From Betaproteobacteria bacterium (GTDB lineage Bacteria > Pseudomonadota > Gammaproteobacteria > Burkholderiales > Burkholderiaceae_E), in the NCBI GenBank assembly GCA_009922405.1, contig RFVZ01000183.1, positions 1 through 5,019 on the forward strand: DNA of 5,019 nucleotides, read 5' to 3'. The translations under genes and the position numbers were made by a program. How positions within the stretch are numbered: the first letter of the stretch is position 1; every line of letters begins with the position of its first letter. The notes below the pieces were generated by a model. The model was not told the DNA's origin and made no database searches. It saw only the letters and a program-made list of their open reading frames with translations. Below are positions 1 to 5,019 of the stretch, piece by piece.

Positions 1-1
1 T

Positions 2-325
2 GGCGGGCTTGATTTTGAAGAGACCGAATGCGCAGACGTCGTCAAAGACCTTGGATCGCGCGAGGTCTTGATCCTGCGAAGCTACGGCTTCCTCGTGGTT
101 GGATCCGGGCTCGAATCGGCCTGGCACACACTCTCGGTCCTGGAACATTCACTCGAAACCCAGGTCGCGACCGAATCGATGAGCGGTGCCAACGAGCCAC
201 TCACCCCGACGATGGCCCGCCGGTGTGCCGAGACCTTTCTGACCCTGGATCCGCGGGTGGTGGAAATGGGGTTCGACCGAGCGCTGGGCGGGGCGGCTAT
301 TCGCCTAGCCGACGTCTTGGTTTAA
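2..325 (+). CDS. Class II aldolase/adducin-family protein, C-terminal fragment (5' end outside the window)
   Basis: The reading frame is open from base 2 to a TAA at 323-325, giving 107 visible residues; the N-terminal part lies left of the window. The core LILRSYGFLVVG (about residues 23-34), followed by a helix with SAWHTLSVLEHSLETQVA, matches the end of the class II aldolase/adducin domain, where LILRNHGLLTVG and a helix of the type E-A-x-x-x-x-x-x-LE-x-x-x-x-QVA are usual. Family members are cytosolic and cleave or form sugar-phosphate or hydroxy-acid carbon bonds using a zinc ion held by three His residues; some members are not aldolases. Here the third His (the H of NHG) is Tyr at codon 83-85, so zinc binding or aldolase activity is doubtful. 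About 55 residues after this helix form a C-terminal extension. An ATG/TTG start inside the fragment (for example TTG at 68) is unlikely because homology begins upstream of it. The family call is strong; the substrate is unknown. Confidence 0.85.
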   Translation, partial: GGLDFEETECADVVKDLGSREVLILRSYGFLVVGSGLESAWHTLSVLEHSLETQVATESMSGANEPLTPTMARRCAETFLTLDPRVVEMGFDRALGGAAIRLADVLV

Positions 326-684
326 CGTGACGGAGCGCCCGGCGCCTGCATGGGCGCAGCAGCAAAATCCGCCCGCGGGGCTTGCGGGGCGCCGAGCGGA
401 GCAGGAGCGTTCAGCGTCGGTGCATCCGGCTGACGTGGCGAAGAAGGGGTAAACGGCGCAAACCCCTGAATCGCGGTCGCCGGACGGGTCAGCCGAAACG
501 GGATGCCGGTGTATTTAAACGATCCATCCGGAAGAATCTTCGGCTCGGCCATGCAGCAACGCATATCAGCCTGCGACTGCTGGGGCATCAGCGCAGTTGA
601 AAGGGCCAAAATGGCGAGGCTGGCGGTGCGGGTGAACATAGGACCGGTCAACATTTGAAGGTTAAACATGCGACGGGTCGACAT
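322..684 (-). CDS. Small exported Pro/Ala-rich protein of unknown function
   Basis: This 120-codon ORF lies 27 bases downstream of the hydrolase gene on the same strand, so the two are probably co-transcribed. I do not recognise the family. Residues 16-39 look like a signal peptide: Met-Phe-Thr-Arg, a hydrophobic core ASLAILALSTAL, then QQSQA with a plausible cleavage after Ala39. The predicted mature part starts DMRCC, with a Cys pair at 43-44. It has a short folded-looking stretch with LPDGSFKYTGIPFRLTRP (51-68), and ends in about 50 residues rich in Pro, Ala, Ser and Gln, probably disordered. Four ATGs are possible (residues 1, 6, 11, 16). The first is preceded by CAGGA three bases upstream, a weak ribosome site with tight spacing. 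Met16 would give a more typical signal peptide but has no visible ribosome site. The stop (TTA at 322-324 on the + strand) overlaps the stop of the converging aldolase gene within TTAA. It could be periplasmic or surface-attached; function is unknown. Confidence 0.55.
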   Translation of the reverse strand: MSTRRMFNLQMLTGPMFTRTASLAILALSTALMPQQSQADMRCCMAEPKILPDGSFKYTGIPFRLTRPATAIQGFAPFTPSSPRQPDAPTLNAPAPLGAPQAPRADFAAAPMQAPGAPSR

Positions 685-711
685 TCGATCCTGATGCTCG
701 GGTAGGTACGA

Positions 712-1581
712 TCAGGTTGCGTCCGATTTCCGACAGAGGTCAATGGCCGCTTGCGTCAATGGATGTTCAGGGTCGATTAGCGCATCGACAACCGTAAAGT
801 GGTCCGTCCCCGGCATTGGAATGTCTTCGAGGAAGTGGCTTGGCCAATGTTGCTCAATCAGTTGATTTTGCCGCTTGAATTCATTGCTCTCGAGTCCGCC
901 AACGGCCGTAATGACTGAACTGTCCGGGTGGGGCGGCAAATAGGCGGCACTCAAGCGAGCCACCGAAGTCATGTCCAGCTTGAGGTCACCCTGAACGAAC
1001 GGTGCCGATAGCAGTGGCTCCAGATCGTAGAGACCACTCACTAGCAGCGCTGACGTTGTGAGGTTTGATGGAAGATCTGGGCCGAACTTGGTCCAGTCGG
1101 CACATAGCATCATTGCAGCGAGATGTGCTCCGGCTGAATGACCTCCGACCGTGATCGAATTGCGATCAAACTTAAGTGCACCGGCATTGCGATAGAGCCA
1201 CGCGCAGCCGTCCTGCAACTGGTGCACGATGTCCTCGATCGACACCGTGGGACACAGCGCGTAGTTGATCACCGCAACATCAATGTGAGCGCTCAAAAAC
1301 GGCCCGGCTACCCACGAAAAATCGTGCTTGTCGAGGGACCGCCAATAGCCCCCATGGATAAAAACAAAGAGTGGTACCCCCGAAACGCCACAACTGAAAT
1401 AGTCAAGTTCAGAGCCATCCGCGTCACCGAAGGCGCGGTGCAGGTGGGTACCGCTGTCGTGTTGGTGCAGGTCCCGAAACTGTTTGCCTGTCTCGGCCCA
1501 GCGCGAAAAAATCTGCTGACATTCGGGAACACGAAGCCGGTTGTTGTACTCGCGTTCGCAGAAGTCGACCGAATAGCGCAT
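712..1581 (-). CDS. Alpha/beta hydrolase, kynurenine formamidase-like (HGGYW family)
   Basis: This is a 289-residue cytosolic protein with no signal peptide, the usual length for this group. The N-terminus has EYNNRLRVPE (11-20), typical of proteobacterial members. The oxyanion-hole motif HGGYW is at 76-80, the nucleophile elbow GHSAG at 147-151 has Ser149, and GTDHF near the C-terminus supplies His261. The acid of the triad is probably Glu231 in GGLESNEF (228-235), where animal and yeast kynurenine formamidases have Asp. The HGGYW motif is characteristic of arylformamidase-like hydrolases, which cleave N-formylkynurenine in tryptophan breakdown, but many members act on other esters or amides. 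No other kynurenine gene is present here to support the pathway role. The ATG at 1579-1581 is the only reasonable start, because an in-frame stop lies 24 bases upstream (1606-1608); the ribosome site is weak (GAGAA). The gene is first in a probable two-gene unit with the small exported protein, and divergent from the GT41 gene. Confidence 0.85.
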   Translation of the reverse strand: MRYSVDFCEREYNNRLRVPECQQIFSRWAETGKQFRDLHQHDSGTHLHRAFGDADGSELDYFSCGVSGVPLFVFIHGGYWRSLDKHDFSWVAGPFLSAHIDVAVINYALCPTVSIEDIVHQLQDGCAWLYRNAGALKFDRNSITVGGHSAGAHLAAMMLCADWTKFGPDLPSNLTTSALLVSGLYDLEPLLSAPFVQGDLKLDMTSVARLSAAYLPPHPDSSVITAVGGLESNEFKRQNQLIEQHWPSHFLEDIPMPGTDHFTVVDALIDPEHPLTQAAIDLCRKSDAT

Positions 1582-1717
1582 GAGATTCTCACAACGGAAT
1601 TTGTTCTATAAACGGCGAAACAGGGGCGCAGGGATAGGAGGAGGACGAATGCTAGACTGGGTTTGACGCTTATCTGGCCTTGCTGAACCGCGCTCGCATC
1701 TGTTCGCGAAAGATCCT
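1582..1717. promoter_or_regulatory. Divergent intergenic region between the hydrolase unit and the first GT41 gene
   Basis: These 136 bases separate two divergently oriented genes, so promoters for both should lie here or just inside the genes. Toward the hydrolase, TATAGA (minus strand, 1605-1610) is a possible -10 box 23 bases from the ATG, but no convincing -35 lies at the right distance. Toward the GT41 gene, TTGACG at 1663-1668 resembles a -35 box but has no -10 partner 16-18 bases on. TGCTAGACT at 1650-1658 resembles an extended -10, but it also lacks a -35. No operator palindrome or riboswitch was recognised. The role of the region is inferred from gene orientation, not from clear promoter boxes. 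Confidence 0.4.
1636..1666 (+). other. Strong Shine-Dalgarno-like site followed by a five-codon ORF (possible leader peptide)
   Basis: AGGAGGAGGA at 1636-1645 is the best ribosome-binding sequence in the window. An ATG at 1649-1651 follows, opening the ORF Met-Leu-Asp-Trp-Val and a TGA at 1664-1666. This mini-ORF is in the same frame as the GT41 gene, whose ATG at 1718 is 51 bases after the TGA and has only a weak ribosome site (GAAAGA). It may be a leader peptide, a relic of an earlier start cut off by a stop codon, or chance. Without comparison to relatives the choice cannot be made. Confidence 0.25.
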
Positions 1718-3730
1718 ATGTCCACCAAGTCCAGCTCATCTGGTTCCGTTACGAAATCGCGCGCGGAATCACGCTCGCGATCCAGTAAGCATGACCGCCT
1801 CCTTGAACAGGGACTTGACTTCCATAAACAGGGCCTCATCGACGAGGCGGCCCAAATTTATGCCGATGTACTGAGTCGAGATCCAAAGCATCCCGGGGCG
1901 CTGCACCTGCTGGGCGTCCTATTTTTCCAATCCGGCGATGCGGTTCGAGCAGTTCATTTAATTTCTCAGGCGGCTCAGTTCGAACCCAAAAATCCCGTTT
2001 TTTTACTCAATCTCGGTAACGCGCTCCAGGCTAGCGGACAATTTGCACGCGCTGAGGAATCATTTCGTCGTGCTATTTTACTCAGGGAGGGTTTTGCCGA
2101 GGCTTACAATAATCTCGGAAATGCGCTCGTTGGTTTGTATCGACTAGACGAGGCAATTAAAGCATTTAGTGAGGCAATTTCGATTAATTCAAATGAACCA
2201 GAGCCCTACAATAATCGTGGAAATGCCCTGCGGGCACTTGGGAGTGCGGAAGCTGCGCTGACTGACTTCCAGGAGGCCATTCGTTTGAGGCCGAATTATG
2301 TGGATGCCCACTCAAATCTTGGTTACACGCTTATTGAACTCAATCAATTTGAAGGCGCGATTAAGAGTTTTGAGAGCGCAATTCGAATCGATCCTCAATT
2401 TGAATATGTACGTGGGGCTCTTGTCTTTTCGAGATTAAGAGTCTGCGATTGGAAAAATTATCAGTCGCAGGTTGACTTGCTTCTTGCTGATTTGAGTCAG
2501 CGGGGTGCGAAATGCGTGCCCCCATGGGCTGTATTGTCAATGACAGACTCTCTTTTGGCGCAACGTCGGGCTGCGGAAATCTGGGCGGCTAATAAGCATC
2601 CGCTGCAAAATTCATTGGGGGCCCTGCCTGACCGGGATCGCTCCCCCGACGAGCGTATTTGTGTCGGGTACTACTCTGCTGATTTTTATGAACATGCAAC
2701 GGCTTATTTGATTGCCGAAATTCTCGAGCTCCATGATCGGCATCGCTTCAGAATTGTGTTGTTCAATTTTGGTCCGGTGACAGGTGATGCGATGCAACGT
2801 CGGCTTAAGATTGCCGCCGATTCTTTCTTTGATGTCAGTGATCTCAGCGATTCCGGAGTTGCCGCACTTTCAAGATCTACTGGTGTTGGCATTGCGATTG
2901 ATCTCAAGGGATTTACGCAAAATCAGAGAGCGGGAATTTTCGCCAACCGTGCCGCTCCGATACAGATTAATTTCCTCGGGTACCCCGGTACAATGGGGGC
3001 AGATTACATCGATTACATCATTGCAGATCGTGAGTTGATTCCTGAGGCATCGCGCCCCTTCTATACCGAGAAGGTCATCTATCTGCCAGGGAGTTATCAG
3101 CCGAATGATCGGAAGCGAACTATTTCAGCGGGTATTGTGACCCGGTCGGAATATGGCCTTCCCGACGAAGGTTTTGTTTATAGTTGCTTTAATAACAATT
3201 TCAAGATTAATCCCGAAGTATTTGATGCCTGGGTTGAGATTCTGAAAAACGTCCCCCATAGCGTCTTGTGGCTTCTTGCCGATAATCCAAGTTCGGTACG
3301 CAACCTTCGACTCGAGGCCGAATCCCGGGGGCTACCCGCTGAAAGACTCGTGTTTGCCCCCCGGGTCCCCCTCGCGAATCACTTGGCCAGGCATTCGTTG
3401 GCCGACCTCTTTCTGGATACCTGGCCTTGCAATGCACACACCACCGCCAGTGATGCACTTTGGGCGGGCTTACCGGTGCTGACCTTGCGGGGTGAGAGCT
3501 TCGCCGCTAGGGTGGGGGCGAGCCTGCTCCGAGCAGTTGATCTCCCCGAGTTGATCATGGATACCCGCGACGGCTATGTGAGTGAGGCGATTGAGCTTGG
3601 CCGGAATCCGGCTTTGGTGACCGCGCTCAAGGAGCGTTTGAATTTGGGCCGAATGACGGCACCGCTATTCGACTCGGTTTCTTATATTCGCAAACTTGAG
3701 GCTGCCTACCTCGGTCTCATGGAGGAATGA
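1718..3730 (+). CDS. TPR-repeat protein O-GlcNAc transferase, SPINDLY/GT41 family
   Basis: This 670-residue, probably cytosolic glycosyltransferase should move a sugar from a nucleotide donor to Ser/Thr of proteins (GlcNAc from UDP-GlcNAc in characterised OGTs; fucose from GDP-fucose in plant SPINDLY). Residues 1-26 are Ser/Lys/Arg-rich and probably disordered. About six 34-residue TPRs fill 26-228, with clear NNLGNAL and NNRGNAL repeats at 131-137 and 165-171. A linker with CDWKNY (243-248) follows, as in bacterial SPINDLY-like proteins. The catalytic domain starts at GYYSADF (317-323). His326 matches human OGT His498, Lys496 in CFNNNFKINP matches Lys842, and CNAHTTASD (571-579) matches the CNGHTTGMD segment that binds UDP. 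There is no insertion like the long intervening domain of animal OGT. The ATG at 1718 follows an in-frame TGA at 1664 and has a poor ribosome site. The 3' end overlaps the converging paralogue by 14 bases. The TPR half is AT-rich compared with the 3' end. Donor sugar and acceptor are unknown. Confidence 0.93.
   Translation: MSTKSSSSGSVTKSRAESRSRSSKHDRLLEQGLDFHKQGLIDEAAQIYADVLSRDPKHPGALHLLGVLFFQSGDAVRAVHLISQAAQFEPKNPVFLLNLGNALQASGQFARAEESFRRAILLREGFAEAYNNLGNALVGLYRLDEAIKAFSEAISINSNEPEPYNNRGNALRALGSAEAALTDFQEAIRLRPNYVDAHSNLGYTLIELNQFEGAIKSFESAIRIDPQFEYVRGALVFSRLRVCDWKNYQSQVDLLLADLSQRGAKCVPPWAVLSMTDSLLAQRRAAEIWAANKHPLQNSLGALPDRDRSPDERICVGYYSADFYEHATAYLIAEILELHDRHRFRIVLFNFGPVTGDAMQRRLKIAADSFFDVSDLSDSGVAALSRSTGVGIAIDLKGFTQNQRAGIFANRAAPIQINFLGYPGTMGADYIDYIIADRELIPEASRPFYTEKVIYLPGSYQPNDRKRTISAGIVTRSEYGLPDEGFVYSCFNNNFKINPEVFDAWVEILKNVPHSVLWLLADNPSSVRNLRLEAESRGLPAERLVFAPRVPLANHLARHSLADLFLDTWPCNAHTTASDALWAGLPVLTLRGESFAARVGASLLRAVDLPELIMDTRDGYVSEAIELGRNPALVTALKERLNLGRMTAPLFDSVSYIRKLEAAYLGLMEE
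3425..3465 (+). repeat. Left arm of a 41-base near-identical inverted repeat between the two GT41 genes
   Basis: This segment encodes the UDP-site motif around CNAHTTASDALWAG. It matches the reverse complement of 4024-4064 at 39 of 41 positions: 20 identical bases, a four-base stretch with two mismatches, then 17 identical bases. Conservation of the motif explains the protein match; the silent positions agree more than in neighbouring stretches. The arms are about 560 bases apart and in inverted orientation. Confidence 0.8.
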
Positions 3731-5019
3731 CGAGGTGTGTTGGAGGGGCACTTGAAATGTACCGTCGGTGCATTTCCCGAAAAGCGAACTCAAGTTTTTC
3801 GGTGTAGCGCGCGGTATCGAAGAGTGGCCTCGACAGACGGTTGGCATTGAGTTTGGATTCCAGCGCGCCGAGTGCTTTAGGGTTATGTCCGAGGTGGACC
3901 GCAATTGATTCATAGTCCTGCACGGACTTTGCGATCAGTTCAGGCAATTCGATGGCGGTTAACAGACTCGAAGCTACCCGTCCCGCGAAGGTTTGCCCGG
4001 GGAGCGTCAACACGGGCAACCCAGCCCAAAGTGCATCACTTGCTGTGGTGTGTGCATTGCAAGGTAGCGTGTCGAGAAATAGGTCGGCCAGTCGATGTCT
4101 CGCAAGGTGGTCTTCGAGGTCCATCCGAGGGGCAAATATGATGCGCTGCGGATTTAAACCGTGATTGGCCGCCTCGATTCGAACGTTGCTGGCGGCTTTG
4201 TCGTTGTCCTGCAGGAGCCAAAGAACGCTCCCTTCAACGGCCATCAGGATACGACACCAGCGGTCAAGCATGTTGGGCGTGATTTTGTAGCTGTTATTGA
4301 AGCAACAATAGACAAAACCCTCTGCAGGCAGTCCGACGTCGGTGCGGGTCAACGCCTGGTCCGATATCGCTCGTTTGCGATCGTTCACCTGATAGCTATC
4401 GGGTAAATAAACAATCTTCTCTGAATAATGGATTTGCTGATCCGGTGGGATGAGGCTTGAGTCAGCAATCAAATAGTCTATGTAGTCCGCCCCCATCGTC
4501 CCTGGGTATCCCAGATAATTCACCTGAACGGGTGCCGCGCGATAGGAGAAAATTCCAGCGCGCTGGCCTTGAGTGAAGCCCTTGAGATCCACCGCGATAT
4601 CGATCTCCAGGTCTCTGGACAACTGGGCGATTTCGAGGTCTGTTTTTGATCGAACGTCGATGAATTGGGTGAAGGCGTTGGCGACTCGCTTGGACATCGA
4701 ATCTGACGCTTGCGGTCCAAACGAAAAACCGATCACTTCAAATTCAAGTCGATTGTGTCGCTCGAATAACTCTGCCATCAGATAAGAGGTTGCATGGTTA
4801 TAAAAATCGGCAGAGTAGTACCCTAGCCTGATCTTTCTTGGTCGAACATGGGTGGTTCGCGAGGGACCCGCGGTTAAGGATGCGAATGGCCCTAAGCGTG
4901 GGTTGTAAGGGTGCTTGTCGTTGATCCAGATTTCCGCGACTCGTCGTTGGATTGATGGGGAGTCGAGCAACGTGACCGCTGGAAACCCAGACGAAACCTT
5001 TTGGCCCTCGCCGATTTGA
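3717..5019 (-). CDS. Second SPINDLY/OGT-like GT41 glycosyltransferase, partial (N-terminus beyond the right edge)
   Basis: The frame is open from the right edge to a TGA at 3717-3719, giving 433 visible residues. The TTG at 4968-4970 is not a credible start: upstream codons read on as QIGEGQKVSSGFPAVTLLDS, which aligns with the equivalent linker of the neighbouring GT41 protein, so N-terminal TPRs are expected outside the window. The catalytic domain is complete. GYYSADFYNHAT carries the His equivalent to human OGT His498 (codon 4794-4796), CFNNSYKITP carries the equivalent of Lys842 (codon 4284-4286), and CNAHTTASDALWAG carries the UDP-site His-Thr-Thr (His codon 4050-4052). Well over half of the aligned positions match the converging paralogue, including LGYPGTMGADYIDY and NDRKR. 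It extends about 17 residues past the paralogue's C-terminus with a tail ending PPTHLVIPP, and this tail's coding sequence overlaps the other gene's last codons. The role is presumably protein O-glycosylation in the cytosol; acceptor and donor are unknown. Confidence 0.93.
   Translation of the reverse strand, partial: QIGEGQKVSSGFPAVTLLDSPSIQRRVAEIWINDKHPYNPRLGPFASLTAGPSRTTHVRPRKIRLGYYSADFYNHATSYLMAELFERHNRLEFEVIGFSFGPQASDSMSKRVANAFTQFIDVRSKTDLEIAQLSRDLEIDIAVDLKGFTQGQRAGIFSYRAAPVQVNYLGYPGTMGADYIDYLIADSSLIPPDQQIHYSEKIVYLPDSYQVNDRKRAISDQALTRTDVGLPAEGFVYCCFNNSYKITPNMLDRWCRILMAVEGSVLWLLQDNDKAASNVRIEAANHGLNPQRIIFAPRMDLEDHLARHRLADLFLDTLPCNAHTTASDALWAGLPVLTLPGQTFAGRVASSLLTAIELPELIAKSVQDYESIAVHLGHNPKALGALESKLNANRLSRPLFDTARYTEKLEFAFREMHRRYISSAPPTHLVIPP
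4024..4064 (-). repeat. Right arm of the 41-base inverted repeat between the two GT41 genes
   Basis: This is the reverse-complement partner of 3425-3465, inside the minus-strand GT41 gene and covering the same UDP-site motif. Both differences are third-position changes (C to A) in two adjacent codons, so the encoded residues are unchanged. Similarity falls off on the far side, where Gly-Leu-Pro-Val-Leu-Thr is written with different codons. Confidence 0.8.

Noticed and set aside
335..357. GCGCCC/GGGCGC inverted repeat as a terminator for the aldolase gene
   Set aside because: The stem is only six pairs with an 11-base loop and no following T-run, and it lies inside the converging small gene.
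382..600. 72-codon + strand open frame opposite the small exported protein
   Set aside because: Its translation is very Arg-rich, as expected of an antisense reading of GC-rich DNA. The minus-strand frame has a signal peptide and operon context.
1138..1611. 157-codon open frame on the + strand antisense to the hydrolase
   Set aside because: It lies opposite a well-supported alpha/beta hydrolase with all its motifs, and its translation shows no recognisable domain.
1663..1691. TTGACG as the -35 box of a promoter for the first GT41 gene
   Set aside because: No sequence resembling TATAAT lies 16-18 bases downstream (AACCGC at 17), so a sigma-70 promoter is not supported here.
1606..1839. Minus-strand open frame across the divergent region and the start of the GT41 gene
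   Set aside because: It overlaps the N-terminus and first TPR of the GT41 gene, is rich in Arg, Ser and Pro, and resembles no family.
3717..3730. A bidirectional terminator between the two GT41 genes
   Set aside because: The genes overlap by 14 bases, and no GC-rich hairpin with a T-run was seen around their ends.
4968..4970. TTG as the start of the minus-strand GT41 gene
   Set aside because: The frame stays open to the window edge, and the upstream residues match the linker of related SPINDLY-like proteins, so the gene is cut by the window.

Overview
The window looks like chromosomal sequence from a proteobacterium, perhaps a betaproteobacterium. This rests only on the style of the proteins and the moderately high GC of most of the window (for example 37 of 60 bases GC at 61-120). 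No rRNA, tRNA, CRISPR array, insertion sequence or phage gene is visible, and species cannot be fixed from this sequence.

Layout, left to right. (1) The 3' end of a class II aldolase/adducin-family gene on the + strand enters from the left edge and stops at 325. (2) A two-gene minus-strand unit follows, transcribed right to left: an alpha/beta hydrolase of the kynurenine formamidase-like HGGYW type (712-1581), then, 27 bases downstream, a small Pro/Ala-rich protein with an apparent signal peptide (322-684). The small gene and the aldolase gene converge, and their stop codons share a TTAA. (3) A 136-base divergent intergenic region (1582-1717) holds a strong Shine-Dalgarno-like AGGAGG followed by a five-codon ORF. 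(4) A complete + strand gene of 670 codons (1718-3730) encodes a TPR protein with a C-terminal SPINDLY/O-GlcNAc-transferase domain (GT41). (5) A second, paralogous GT41 gene on the minus strand runs from the right edge to 3717. It meets the first tail to tail with a 14-base overlap, and its N-terminus lies outside the window.

The main point of interest is the inverted pair of GT41 glycosyltransferases. Both keep the family's catalytic and nucleotide-sugar residues. They are closely related in protein sequence, and in one stretch they are nearly identical in DNA (39 of 41 bases). The first gene is compositionally mosaic: its TPR half is AT-rich compared with its 3' end and with the left flank. 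The pair suggests intracellular protein glycosylation by two related enzymes, but no acceptor protein is evident. The aldolase fragment has Tyr where the family's third zinc-binding His is expected, so it may not be a classical metal-dependent aldolase. The hydrolase probably acts on an ester or amide, with arylformamide as one candidate.
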